DNA from: Limnephilus marmoratus
Taxonomy: Eukaryota > Arthropoda > Insecta > Trichoptera > Limnephilidae
Length of the DNA stretch: 64,000 bases
Reading direction: 5' to 3'
NCBI GenBank assembly: GCA_917880885.1
Contig: OU862920.1
Location: forward strand, 37,483,019-37,547,018
Shown here: piece after piece, positions 11,590 to 22,454 of the stretch
Position numbering within the stretch: the stretch's first letter is position 1
How the letters are laid out: each line of letters begins with the position of its first letter
Made by a program: the position numbers and the translations under genes
The notes under the pieces: model-generated
The model's database searches: none
The model's input: only the letters and a program-made list of their open reading frames with translations
What the model was told of the DNA's origin: nothing

Positions 11590-12165
11590 TTATTTGTTGT
11601 TACAAATGTGTTTGCCCTTATCGATGTCGACCACAATTAGTTTTGTTTTGGCCTTTTTGATCAGTAGACCTTTATTACAGCTTTCTTCCTTTATTGTAGC
11701 CAGGACGTTGTACATTTCTTCTTCAAAAGAGGTGATAAGGGAAGTATCATCTACGCATCGGAAATTTGAGATTTTTTGGCCACCAACGCTTATTCCACTT
11801 TTCCATCCACCAAGAACCTCATGCATTTTGTATTCACCATATATTTTAAATATCATTGGAGAAAGGATGCACCCGAGAGGTAACGATGTTTTCACTTTAA
11901 ATGTGTTCGATTTTTGGATGTCAATTTTGATACCTGCGTGTCCTTCGTTGTATAGGTTTTTGATGATTAGAAACTCTCTCTTCTTAAGTACTTCCCGCAG
12001 ATGGTTCCACTGTACACAGTCAAATGCTTTGGAGTAGTCAATGAAGCATAGCATTGCTGGCAAGTTGAACTCCCGACATGTCTCAATAAGTTGTCGGATG
12101 TTGAGTATTTGTTCTCGAGTTCCTCTCCTTTGACAAGCCCTGCCTGTTCACGAGGTATTTGCCAT
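11590..12165 (-). pseudogene. LINE reverse transcriptase fragment (RTE-like)
   Basis: On minus, the sequence encodes RT motifs in order: LCFIDYSKAFDCV (motif A), LPLGCILSPMIF (motif B') and CVDDTSL (motif C, near 11746-11757). The family motif C is normally YADD, so the first two positions have changed. The main frame spans 12063-11590. Upstream, recognisable protein (IPREQAG.. then REQILNIRQLIETC) sits in another frame, with a one-base shift near 12130. The element is broken on both sides. The SKAFD and GEYxM style of RT points to RTE-like LINEs, but the clade is not certain. Confidence 0.75.
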
Positions 12166-12169
12166 TTAG

Positions 12170-13006
12170 ATCAATCATCAAACATACAATTTTCAGTTGT
12201 ATGTGATGTGTGCTCTTCCTGCGGGTAATTATTCACGTTAAATGAACTCAAATATACTTTGAATTTAAGTGTCATTTTCAAAATTGGAACTTGGAAATGG
12301 AATAATTCAGATAAGCGATAATGTGGTTAGATAACGTAGTACCTATGATTAGAGCATTGTTAACGGTGTTCATTCGAAAGGTAAATTTCAGTTCTTCTCT
12401 GCAATTTATCGATAAGAGGAATAATTGTATTATAAAGAAAATTGTCTTTTTTTGTTTTTGAAAGGCAATGATACTGAGGTAAATATTTTAAACGTACTTT
12501 CAGACACATACATCCCACAATGGTAATATCTTTCGTGGGCTGGTAAAATAATATTTTTGAGTCTGTCTTTGAATGGTATACCTACATAAACTTATCTTCT
12601 ATGAATAACTTAAATAATCTGTATTTTTTTCGGTGCTTTAGGCTGTAGAATTTATAATATTTTTCAGCCATGCAATTTCTTACGATCCTTTCGAAGGAAA
12701 AATACATATTTGGCACCAATACTTCTTTTGATGTGCTATGTAGAGTTCGATGTGCTGAGTCAGTGAATCAATTGTTGCCAGGGAAGAGGACAGAGAAGGT
12801 GAAAGGAGATGTAGAATCATATTGATGTGTGTCCATCTGTTAAAGATTGATAAAAAAACATAGCTTATGCTATTTCAAGCACTACCTTAATTCTGAGCAA
12901 GGCCTCTCGTCAATAAATCTTGGAGAATCTTTTAATATGCAATGAGGTTCAAATACATCCATTTAATTACGTCAAACCAATTTACTCCACATTAACGATT
13001 TAATAA
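12170..13006. other. No gene recognised
   Basis: A minus reading near 12.55-12.8 kb hints at a decayed LINE tail but is too broken to call. The rest is AT-rich. Confidence 0.35.
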
Positions 13007-14932
13007 CCGGAAAACATAACATTACAAAAACATTTCAAAGCTTATAAAAAAAAACTTACATATCTTATAAAAAACATAAAGGATGACTACTACAAACAAA
13101 AACTTGAATTAGCTGAAAATGACAGTAAAAAGACTTGGTCCATCATAAATGAAATTATAGAAAAAAAACAATTCAAAAATAAAACAGTCAACACAATAAG
13201 ACACAATGATTCAAAAATTTGCTGTAAAAATAAACCCTTAGAAGCCGCAAATGTATTTAACAACTTCTTTGCTAATGTAGGAAAAAACCTTGCTAGCAAA
13301 ATCCAACAAGACCTGACCCCAAATCACCCAAACACTACAGTAAATAATGAGTATTCATTTGAACTATTTCAACCAACAACTAAAGAAGAAATCGAACAAA
13401 TCATTACAAGTATGAAAGGTGGTTCTGCCCCAGGTTTTGATGGGATCACAATACAAACACTGAAAAGTATAAAATCACAAGTATCAAAACCATTAACTCA
13501 TATAATCAATACAAGTTTTCAAACCGGAATATTTCCGTCCATGTACAAACAATCCGTAATTATACCAATATTTAAGACCGGCAATCCGGAAGAACCAACC
13601 AATTACCGTCCTATTTCTTTACTATCTAACATTGCAAAAATATTTGAAAAAATTGCCAAAAAAAGAATAACTCATTTCATTAAGGTCAATAACATAATTC
13701 ACGAAAACCAGTTTGGATTTATGGAAAACAAAAGCACAAAAGACGCCATTGCTAAATTATCTAGTACTATACAAGACGCTTTAGACAAATCATTAAAATG
13801 TGTTGGTATTTTTGTAGATCTCCAAAAAGCTTTCGACAGTATATCACATGTCAAATTAATACAAAAATTAAAGGTTGTGGGTTTTAACGACAGAGCACTA
13901 AATTGGCTAAAAAGTTATCTTCACAAAAGAACACAAACTGTAAAAATCAATCACACATCAAGTCTACCACTCACAAGTGATTTTGGGATACCGCAAGGTA
14001 CTGTTTTGGGACCATTACTTTTTATCATGTACGTAAACGATATTTTTAAACAAAACCTCAGTGGAACCGTTATATCTTACGCGGACGACACGATTATCAT
14101 AATTAAGGGTAGTGACTGGAAAATTGTAAATGAAAATGCAAATAATGACATCCAAATCCTAAAAACCTGGTTCGATACAAACCTTCTTACAATCAATGCA
14201 AAAAAAACAGTTTATATTCCTTTCTCAATAAATAAAGCCAAAACTTATCCCAACATTAATATAATTATACACAACAAAAAATGTAACAAAGATGTCTGTA
14301 ATAATTCATGTACCATATTAAACCATGTAACCGAAATAAAGTACCTGGGTGTAATTGTAGACCAACATATGAAATGGAACAGACACATATGTGAACTGGT
14401 TAAGCGTATTAGGAAATGTATCTATATATTCATTAGATTAAGAAATATTCTCAAATTAAACAACCTAAAAAAAGTCTATTACGCACTAGTCCAATCACTA
14501 ATTCAATATGGAATCATCGGATGGGGAGGTGCAAATGAAAAAATTGTAAGTCCTGTAAAAGTGGTACAAAAACTAATTATTAAAGTAATATTAAAAAAAC
14601 AACCAACATTCCCTTCAGCATCATTGTTCAAAATTTTCCAAGTACCAAAAATTGAAGACCTCTATAAAAAAGACTCAATACTTCAAATATTCAAAGAAAA
14701 TGTAACTAAAAAATTTAAACTCAACTCATCATTAAGGCATAAATTTAACATCCAAATCCCTCTGTTTTCAACACAACAAATGCACAATAATTATATTTAC
14801 AAAGGCATAAAACATTTTAATAGTCTTCCCGAAGAAATTAAAAAAATTACAGATTTCGTATCATTCAAGAAAAAAGTAAAATTAATCTTTAAAAAAAAAA
14901 CAACAACCATAACATCACCAATCAAAATGTAA
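13007..14932 (+). CDS. LINE ORF2 C-terminal part: reverse transcriptase
   Basis: Continuous open frame of about 641 codons, 5'-truncated; the first ATG of the long run is at 13412, but protein homology clearly continues upstream to about 13020 (lysine-rich linker, then SKKTWSIINEI). RT landmarks in order: KGGSAPGFDGI, YRPISLLSNIAKIFEK, GIFVDLQKAFDSI (motif A), IPQGTVLGPLLF (motif B'), SYADDTIII (motif C, codon 14078-) and KYLGVIVDQHMKW. All catalytic aspartates are present. It would copy its own RNA at a chromosomal nick, but without the endonuclease this copy is dead. The absence of stops over 1.9 kb suggests recent insertion. The style is jockey/CR1 superfamily; clade not decided. Confidence 0.85.
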   Translation, partial: PENITLQKHFKAYKKKLTYLIKNIKDDYYKQKLELAENDSKKTWSIINEIIEKKQFKNKTVNTIRHNDSKICCKNKPLEAANVFNNFFANVGKNLASKIQQDLTPNHPNTTVNNEYSFELFQPTTKEEIEQIITSMKGGSAPGFDGITIQTLKSIKSQVSKPLTHIINTSFQTGIFPSMYKQSVIIPIFKTGNPEEPTNYRPISLLSNIAKIFEKIAKKRITHFIKVNNIIHENQFGFMENKSTKDAIAKLSSTIQDALDKSLKCVGIFVDLQKAFDSISHVKLIQKLKVVGFNDRALNWLKSYLHKRTQTVKINHTSSLPLTSDFGIPQGTVLGPLLFIMYVNDIFKQNLSGTVISYADDTIIIIKGSDWKIVNENANNDIQILKTWFDTNLLTINAKKTVYIPFSINKAKTYPNINIIIHNKKCNKDVCNNSCTILNHVTEIKYLGVIVDQHMKWNRHICELVKRIRKCIYIFIRLRNILKLNNLKKVYYALVQSLIQYGIIGWGGANEKIVSPVKVVQKLIIKVILKKQPTFPSASLFKIFQVPKIEDLYKKDSILQIFKENVTKKFKLNSSLRHKFNIQIPLFSTQQMHNNYIYKGIKHFNSLPEEIKKITDFVSFKKKVKLIFKKKTTTITSPIKM

Positions 14933-15230
14933 TAACTTCAATTCATGTCAAATCAAAATTAACATCACAACATAGTTTATATTTATTGTATACACTGAGC
15001 AAAATGTATCTTATAAAAATGAAATAATGGTAGTTTATATATTAAATTTATATATAGTTTATATTTACTGTATACTGTAAGTAGAATGTATGTCATAAAA
15101 ATGAAATAGTGTAAAATAACTCCTATGCCAAGCTCAAGAGCTAGTACTCTTCATTGGCGTAGAAATTCATTAAACCATGTGAAACCATGTTCTTTTCATT
15201 CAATAAAAAAAAAAAAAAAAAAAAAAAAAA
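13007..15230 (+). mobile_element. 5'-truncated LINE with poly-A tail
   Basis: A non-LTR retrotransposon copy. Its frame opens right after a TAA at 13004, its coding region ends at 14932, and a 3' UTR follows to an A26 tail (15205-15230). The UTR holds two near-direct repeats of about 75 bp (around 14970-15045 and 15050-15115, sharing TAGTTTATATTTA.TGTATAC). The endonuclease part is missing, as expected from incomplete reverse transcription. No target duplication could be fixed. Confidence 0.85.
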
Positions 15231-15543
15231 CCTAATTTGATTTTTGATTCTCTTCCTCTACTTGCTTGCTGTTGCTTGCGCGTCTTTTTATTTTTACGTA
15301 CTCAAGTCACCTACCACTACTGTCTAGGTACCTATCAATTTAATTTCAAAATGACCAAGGATAAACAACCTTTGTTTATTTTGTGATTGTGTACTGCAAT
15401 AAATTTAATAAGACAGATTTAGAGGAATATAAATAAAACTTAATTTTTTTATTTGAATTACATGAACATTTCGCTATCTTTTTAATTTTTTTTAATGTAA
15501 CTGTTACTGCATAGTAATTTTTCACAATAAACATTGTTTTATG

Positions 15544-15576
<33 letters not shown>

Positions 15577-15666
15577 AACATAGACCAGCAGCTAACAGAA
15601 TATTGGCTTGTTCTACTTACCATTTTTAACGATATGGCCTTTTTCACATAAAACTTTAGTTTATTA
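15231..15666. other. No gene; contains an A-run
   Basis: AT-rich spacer with a 31-base A-run at 15544-15574. The run is preceded by a segment ending CATTGTTTTATG and could be the tail of another retroposon whose body I cannot identify. Confidence 0.4.
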
Positions 15667-15668
15667 TA

Positions 15669-16042
15669 CAGGGTGTTAAGGGACGTACTTGACTTACTTT
15701 AACCAGTGATTCCTGACATTATTTGGAGTAAAAAAAGTAAATGAGATTTTGGTCTCCGGTGACATTTTTGATGTTTTTTTTTTCTACAAAAACATAACAA
15801 TATGGTAGTTGTTGAACAGTTGGAGGAGGGATAAGGGGTTCGTCGGACACCCGGCTGAGTGACCAGTGACGACATGCGGAAGAAATTATTTTTTGTTTGA
15901 TTTTGAAGAAAAAAATTTTGAAAACAAAAAAAAAGTCATCAAAAAAAGTCACCGGAGACCAACATTTCATTTACATTTTTTACTCCAAATAATGTCAGGA
16001 ATCACTGGTTAAAGTAAGTCAAGTACGTCCCTTAATACCCTG
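15669..16042. mobile_element. Palindromic MITE with TA target duplication
   Basis: A 374 bp element flanked by TA on each side (15667-15668 and 16043-16044). Its arms start CAGGGTGTTAAGGGACGTAC and are reverse complements over about 110 bases, almost without mismatch, reaching the CTTTTTTTGATGAC region. TA duplications suggest Tc1/mariner-type mobilisation. A minus ORF at 15970-15719 lies wholly inside the palindrome and is not a gene. Confidence 0.8.
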
Positions 16043-16044
16043 TA

Positions 16045-16860
16045 TGCCAGTAAAAAACGGTTAGATAAAAAGTGGTTTAGTTCCAAATCTACAAAAATGA
16101 ATTGTGTTGGTTTGTTCCATATCCGGAATTAAACAATACTAATAATTTGCCGTTCTCTGATTTCTTTCGCATTGGTTTGTTCCACATCCTTTTTGATTAA
16201 TTGCATTGTGTTGTCCGCCTGGAACATTGTGAAATACATAAAAAATTAAAAGTGCTGGTTAGTCCATAATTTGTCCATAATATTTATGTCCATAATTTGT
16301 TCTACATCCTCAAAATTGAAAAATAGTGTGGCATTTTGTGGATATAGAACACAAAATAACGCAATTAAATCAAAACGACAAAAAATTTAAATGCATCGAA
16401 AAATTAGAATCCATTTGATATATTGATGAAAATAATGATATCCCTCAAGAAAACATCTCTCTCAATCAAACACAATCGCATAAGTAAACGTGGTAGTGCT
16501 CGTTTCCTGCTACTTATTAAAATGGTCTGCAGAATAAAAGTGCAAAATTTTAAAAATTAGTATCTACATTATTTAAAAAAATTATATCATTGCACACCAT
16601 GTTTCGAATTTTTAACATCTATATTCAAAACCAAAGAGAATAGATCACGCCTTTTAATTTATATAAAATCAGAAAAAAACGAAACACCCTTCTGAGGATA
16701 ATTTACTGTTTAAAATGGTCTGCCAATCTGCCCTAACGTGGTTTTATCCATATTATCCTCGATGATTATGTCAGCTTTACACCATTATTGTTAAATATAT
16801 CCTCGTTTCTCACTCGATAACCCCTCTCCCACATTCGTCTTAGTTATCGCTTCTCCGCTG
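16045..16860. other. No gene recognised
   Basis: AT-rich. The word 'tttgttcca(c/t)atcc' recurs several times at 16115-16320, which suggests a decayed simple or tandem structure. Confidence 0.35.
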
Positions 16861-16886
16861 CATTGAACCCAACCTTTTTACCTCAC

Positions 16887-17064
16887 CCAACTTCTCCCGT
16901 CTTCACATATTCTTCTATAAAATGTTGGTCCATTTCCAGTGCACTCAATCGTTGTATCTTGTTTTCAAGCGCCTTATATTTTGTAAGCACCCAAACGTGT
17001 GATTTTAGTATAATAGTTAAACGATCAACCAAACAACTGAATGTTTTAATGCCAGAATCGTAGG
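16887..17064 (-). CDS. Possible host exon, unrecognised protein
   Basis: A 178-base minus stretch with a plausible acceptor (TATTTTAG at its 5' side) and donor (GTTGG then GTGAGG). The frame reads as amphipathic helices with mixed charge: IKTFSCLVDRLTIIL, then YKALENKIQRLSALEMDQHF, then IEEYVKTGEVG. Unlike most small frames here, it has balanced amino acid use and no homopolymers. It would enter one base into a codon and leave after two. I do not recognise the family, and no flanking exons were found. It could also be a chance frame. Confidence 0.25.
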
Positions 17065-17174
17065 CTAAAATATAGTAAAAAAAATATAGTAATAAGTTCC
17101 TATTTGTAAAGAATATGCGACTGAAGTGTTGTGTGAGGATCTTCATTTTTATATATTAATATTTTATGTCCTGC

Positions 17175-18770
17175 TAATATTTTTATTTTATTTTAAATAC
17201 ATAAACGGCTATACTGCTTTTTATAAATTAACATTTAATAGAGTACAAAAGTAATAAAAATAATATCATTACATAATAGTAGTTTTAAACTTAAAAATAA
17301 CATACAATTATTTTGTTACAAATATCATAATTTCATTTCAACATGTCCATATTGCGTATATAAAGTTACATTATGGAAAAATAATTTTTGAGTGCATGTT
17401 TATATTGCGCTAATTTTAAGAAATAAATGTCGCCGATGTTAGCATATTCATTTCCCAAAATGTGTAATCGACTGATTGGTGAGTAATAATGTGATAATGT
17501 ATGTGTGTTATTATAGTAGAACGGTAGAGTCAGTCTATTGTTAGCGTGACCAGGGCAATGAAATCGTATTAGTTCTATTAAATTAGGGGTATCCAAGACC
17601 GAGTGAATTATTTTTTATAATATTAATAGATCACAGCGATCTGATAAATTTACGAGAATAGTCCAGTTTAATAACAAATTATAGTCCACGGATTCTCTTG
17701 GAATACCTAATTTAAAATTAATACACCTAAGGAATCTATGCTGGACTTTTTCAATCGCTTGAATATGGATATTGTAATGTGGAGCCCAAATCGTTGAGTT
17801 ATATTCTAATTCTCACTAGCGTTATGTATAAAATGCGAATAGTGTCAATGTTACAAAATTGTTTGGTTATTCTAATAATAAATCCTAAAATCTTCATTGC
17901 TCTATTAATAATATTAGTTATATGGCTAATAAATGTAAGTTTTGAGTTAAAAATAATACCTAGATCATTTATTGTTTCTACTGAGTTTAATATAATTTTG
18001 TCAAGATTGTATTCATAAATGATCGGTTTCTTTATTTTATAAAATCTTATTATTTGACATTTACTAATGTTAAGTGCCAGTTTATTGCATATACACCAAT
18101 TAAACAAGTTGTTTAAATTTTTTTGTAAAATTATGCAATCAGAAATATTTTTAATTTTTTTATATAATTTTAAATCATCAGCAAATAACAGGATATCAAC
18201 ATCGGAAAAAACGTCTACAATGTCATTAATAAATAAAATAAACCGTATTGGTCCTAAATGGGAGCCCTGTGGCATACCACTAGTGGCAGAAAAGGCATCC
18301 GATATTACGTCATTTAACTTTACAAACAGTTGCCTATTTGTTAAATAACTCTCTACCCAATTAAGAAAGTTCCCGGTTATACCCATACTCCTTAATTTAT
18401 TTATCAATATTTTATGACAAACTTTATCGAACGCCTTGCTGAAGTCAGTATATATCGAATCTACTTGACATTTATCTGCAAAGGCATTTGCTATAAAGTT
18501 TTCATATATCAGTAGATTTGTCAGAGTTGATCTATTCTTCATGAAACCGTGTTGAAACCTTGTTATAATCCCATTTAATTTAAAAATAATTTTATCCATA
18601 ATAATTTTTTCAAACAGCTTTGGAATAGTTGACTGTATACACACAGGTCTATAGTTGCGTATATCGCATTTGTCACCTTTTTTAAATATGAGTGTGATGT
18701 AACTATTTTTCCATGCAATTGGAAAATATCCCGATGACAATGACATATTAAAAATTAAATAGAGGGGATA
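17175..18770 (-). mobile_element. 5'-truncated jockey-like LINE
   Basis: A minus-strand non-LTR element. Its 5' junction is near 18770, inside the RT domain and abutting family D sequence. Its 3' UTR ends in an A-rich tail near 17180 (TTAAAATAAAATAAAAA on minus). The coding region is interrupted by one frameshift and at least one stop. Confidence 0.8.
17366..18767 (-). pseudogene. LINE reverse transcriptase, frameshifted
   Basis: Minus reading from about 18767. Motifs: FKKGDKCDIRNYRPVCI, YTDFSKAFDKVCH (motif A), SGMPQGSHLGPIRF (motif B'), LLFADDLKLY (motif C; plus positions 18174-18185), then KLALNISKCQ and DLGIIF. The clean frame ends at 17799. There a one-base shift near 17806 moves the reading into another frame (EYNSTIWAPHYN), which continues to 17366 with one TAA near 17612. 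The tail includes HCPGHANNRLTLPF. GSHLGPLLF and FADD are typical of jockey-clade elements. Catalytic residues are intact, but the copy cannot make a whole protein. Confidence 0.85.
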
Positions 18771-18778
18771 CGATAATA

Positions 18779-19067
18779 TATAATATTATAAGGGCGAAAG
18801 TTAGTATGAATGTGTGGATGTCTGAACGTATCTGGAAACTATTATTTCTGTATTGATTATTATAACCTTTTTGATATTTTTTTACAACGTGCTTACACCA
18901 TGTACCTACCTACTATAATTGTTTAATTACCACTTGATTCATAATCACATAATCATTAACCATTAACAACTAAATATTATAAATGGAGCTTAACTGGCTT
19001 AAATAATATTCACTATTTTATGTACAATTACTTTATACACAACTGTATGCTTCCTAAATAAACATAA
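18779..19067 (+). repeat. Family D start and unassigned spacer
   Basis: Opens with the family D start TATTATAAGGGCGAAAGTTA and a TGTGTGGATGTCTGAACG run, then passes into AT-rich sequence with no known match. The jockey-like LINE abuts the start of this family D fragment. Confidence 0.45.
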
Positions 19068-19768
19068 ATAAAAAAATGTATGTTTGTTACTCTTTGACGC
19101 AAAAACTACTGAACGGATTTTAAAAATTCTTTCGCTAATTTGTATAAAACTTCCATTGAGTTCTGGCATTGTGAAATTTGTATAAAAAAATTATAAAAGG
19201 TGGCACGCGAGCAGTTTGAAAACTAAACTTATCGGGAATGAATGTGTGGAATGCAAGAGGTGAGAGGGGGGAGTGGGGAGGGGGGTAGGGGGTGTTGGGA
19301 GGTTGTTGGTGGATGGGGAAAGGGGAGGGGGAGGAGGGTGGTGGGGAGGGGGTTAGGGGAGGGAGAGGGTGGAGGGAAGGAAGGGGAAAGTGGAAGGATG
19401 GAGGAGGGTATGGGGAGGGGTACGGGGTTGGTGGGGGGAGTGGAGTGGGGGGAGGGGTGGGTGGAGGGGGAAGGGGAGGGGGAAGGGAGAGGGCGGTGAG
19501 GGGAGGGGGGAGGAGAGTGAGAGGGTGGAGGGAAGGAAGGGGAAAGTGGAAGGATGGAGGAGGGTATGGGGAGGGGTACGGGGTTGGTGGGGGGAGTGGA
19601 GTGAGGGGAGGGGTGGGTGGAGGGGGAAGGGGAGGGGGAAGGGAGAGGGCGGTGAGGGGAGGGGGGAGGGGAGTTGATGGGGGGAGTGGAGTGGGGAGAG
19701 GGAAGGTGGAGGCGGTGGAGTGGGAATCCCATAATACCATGCGAGCGAAGCCGCGGGAAAAAGCTAGT
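19068..19768 (+). repeat. Family D repeat with G-rich minisatellite
   Basis: Landmarks: TTGACGCAAAAACTACTGAA, then GGTGGCACGCGAGCAGTTTG, a 480-base G/A array, then CCATGCGAGCGAAGCCGCGG and AAAAGCTAGTAAT. Long open frames on both strands (proline-rich on minus, glycine/arginine-rich on plus) come only from the base bias of the array and are not genes. Confidence 0.8.
19240..19720 (+). repeat. G-rich tandem array, period about 156
   Basis: Almost purely G and A with occasional T. Two near-identical units start with GTGGAGGGAAGGAAGGGG at 19369 and 19525. Within units, GGGG runs are spaced a few bases apart, so the strand has strong potential to form G-quadruplexes. Confidence 0.8.
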
Positions 19769-20214
19769 AATATTATAAAGGCGAAAGTTTGCATGGATGT
19801 CTGGACGTATGGATGTATGAATGTGTGTATGTGTGTTACGCTTTCGCGCAAAAACTATTGAATGGATTTTTAAAATTCTTTCACTAATAGAAAGCTAAAT
19901 TATTTGCGAGTACTACAGGCTATATGCATTGGTAAACTCTGGCGTTATGAAATTATTTATAATACGTTTATTGACCAGACGAAAAGCAAAGCACTGCTAA
20001 GTAATTGTTTGACGTGCGCTGTCATTTTGTTATTTGTTTAGGTTACTATGGAGATCTCTTTGATAGTTAAAATTTATCTCGCATGTTTGATTGTTACGTT
20101 TTAATAGGTGGCACGCGAGCTGTTTAAAAAATGAATGTAACGGGTATGGAGGGTGGGGAAAAGGGGGAGGGGAGGGGCGAGTGGCGCGTGCGAATACGGG
20201 GGCAAAACCTAGTA
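19769..20214 (+). repeat. Family D repeat, second copy in tandem
   Basis: Begins straight after the previous copy with TATTATAAAGGCGAAAGTTTG and includes GGTGGCACGCGAGCTGTTT and a short G-rich stretch. It ends at GGGGGCAAAACCTAGTAAT. An internal segment differs from the first copy. Confidence 0.7.
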
Positions 20215-21040
20215 ATTCGTAATTTTCAAATATTTGTGGTTTGATAATTTGTTCTTTGTATCAGTATTTTTCCTTTATCACAATGTATTTAAATATATTT
20301 ACATTTTGTTCTAAGTTTGTTTATGATTTTCAGCTTTTCACTTCAATCTTTCTTTTAATTTACCGTTATTTCTATTATTATTTACTGTTATTTTTTAATG
20401 CCCGCAATCCATTTGCAGCGAGAAGAGGCAGTTTTTGCGACAATACAAAATGTGCAATACAATACAATATGTATTATTTTTATAAATTTCAAAACTTGTT
20501 TCGCTGAATGAAGCACAAAGAGTCATTTTACAATTTTGGTCGGAAGCCAATCATTTAGGCATACAAAATATCCTTTGATGGTTTCGGTACCTAGATCAAA
20601 TACCTATAGCCGAAATGACATACTTTTTAGCGGTTAATTTTTACGAGATTAACGTGTACATTTTTCTACCTTTATTGCATGTTGATTGCATGCGAAATGG
20701 TAAAATTTAATATTTGCTTTATTACAATCAGCGCAATATTCCACAATTATAACACGGTAATTTGATATTACTGGTTGTTGGCGAACGTTTTTTTTTAAAT
20801 TCAGGTTCAGATTTTTTAATATAATTTGAAATGATATAAAGGAAAATATTATTGTGTAAAATGAACAAGTACTAAAAAGGAGTACGCGCCATTTTTAAAA
20901 TCGCTGAAAGTTACTTACTCCGAATCATTAAGCATGTTAAATTTTTTTGAATGCTAAAACAGTTGAGGTTAACATAACAAACAATCATACTCCAGGGTGC
21001 ATCACATTTAAATACATCGTCTAAGTAAATACAGTTAATC
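20215..21040. other. No gene recognised
   Basis: AT-rich. An 88-codon frame at 20241-20507 is dominated by Phe/Tyr/Leu from T-rich DNA and is not credited. Confidence 0.4.
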
Positions 21041-21895
21041 ATCTTATATGTAAAAATCTCGTGACACGGTGTTTCTGGTCGCACTCCTCTGAAACGGTTT
21101 GATTGATTTTTATGATTTTTTTTTATTTATATAAGATAGGTATGAGAATGGGTCGTAAAGTATATTTCATACCTCTATGTGATTAGGGTGTCCTTATCCA
21201 GAAAAAAATTCTATCTATTTGCCTTTTTTTTTTAAAATTTTATATTTGACATCAAAAAATACCTATAACCCCGAATTTTAACTCTCCTACCCTTACCCTC
21301 CCATTTTTTTAATCGCGTTTTTAGTATTTTTGAACAAATTTGACCGTCTTTCGTATTTCAAACAGAACAAAATTATTTATGTGGTTGAATGACAGATGGC
21401 GCTACGTCTGCCTCATCGAACTTTCATCCACACATGCGCAAGATATTCACGAGAAGCGTCGTGTCATTTTGATATTTCATTCGGCATTATGTTCTCGCGT
21501 GGGCAAACCATCGAGCTTAGGGAACGTACCCATACTACGTGACCAATTTTTTGCAATTTTTACCCCCCCCCCCGGTGACCAAAATCCTAGGCAAACCATT
21601 TGTACCAAGCGTGACATTTTGAAGACCCCCCCCCGAAGAGGTCGCGTAGTATGGGTACGTTCCCTTATTTGTGTTGGCTAAAGACGGACTGATAAAAAAT
21701 ATCGCGCACTCAATCGAAATTCATATTGATTTTCTTTATTTCATTTTCCTACTGTAGTAGTTGGTGTTTTTGTTTTTGTTTCGCTCCATTCCTCTTTCGG
21801 TCGTAGATCCATCCCCACACACTTACAATACATTCGTTATTTTTTATTTAACAACCAAAATATTCACTAGAAATAATTTATATGGCAAAACAATA
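21041..21895 (-). repeat. Family C repeat, split by a MITE
   Basis: Reverse copy of the 3743-4440 repeat: starts with ATCTCGTGACACGGTGT and ends near ATTTATATGGCAAAACA. A 145 bp MITE interrupts it at 21520. Joining the flanks across one TTA restores the uninterrupted sequence seen at about 3998-4016. Confidence 0.8.
21520..21664. mobile_element. 145 bp MITE, TTA target duplication
   Basis: Inverted ends GGGAACGTACCCATACTACG, flanked by TTA at 21517-21519 and 21665-21667. Its interior has C-tracts around CCGGTGACCAAAATCCTA. Three-base TWA duplications are typical of PIF/Harbinger elements. It shares ends and interior with 22287-22451. Confidence 0.8.
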
Positions 21896-22286
21896 ATATG
21901 AATGTGGATAAAAATAACAAATGCAAATGTAAAATGAATGTGTAATATACGAGGTAAAAGAAAAATAAGTAGGTACCCACATTTATGTTGATTTTTCTTA
22001 TCTGACGGGATACGATATTCCTAAGGTGAATTCTAACGAAAATGTTCTAAATGTTTTTTGCAGAAAACGTTAAGCCATATACGAGTATGTAGAGTTAATG
22101 TGTTCTGCCTGAATTGTATCCATATGCCACTCCCACATATAAATACAATAAGTATATATTATGTTTATTTTTTATTAATGATTTTTAGGAAGGTCGAAAT
22201 ACGTTCCTCTCACAAATCGGAACGCTGAATCACACGTAAAATCTCAGTGATTTTCAATGACGTAATTCGTGTTGAACGTCACGTAA

Positions 22287-22451
22287 GGGAACGTACCCAA
22301 ACTACGTGACCAACTTTTTGCAATTTTTAACCCCCCCCCCCCCCCCCCCGGTGACCAAAATCCTAAGGAACCCGCCGCTCATTTGTATGGAGCGTGACCT
22401 TTTGAAGACCCCCCCCCCCCCAAAAGTGTCACGTAGTATGGGTACGTTCCC
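22287..22451. mobile_element. 165 bp MITE, same family, TAA target duplication
   Basis: Ends GGGAACGTACCCAAACTACG (left) and its near complement (right), flanked by TAA at 22284-22286 and 22452-22454. It contains a run of about 20 C and a second of about 13 C on the same strand, longer than in the sister copy. Confidence 0.8.
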
Positions 22452-22454
22452 TAA

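Noticed and set aside
11594..12037. 147-codon plus-strand frame
   Set aside because: It is the complement of a clear LINE reverse transcriptase read on minus.
17779..18348. Plus-strand frames of 79-93 codons
   Set aside because: Antisense to the jockey-like RT on minus.
19135..19861. Long proline-rich (minus) and glycine-rich (plus) open frames up to 238 codons
   Set aside because: They come from the G/A-only minisatellite of family D; all frames are open on both strands and there is no domain.
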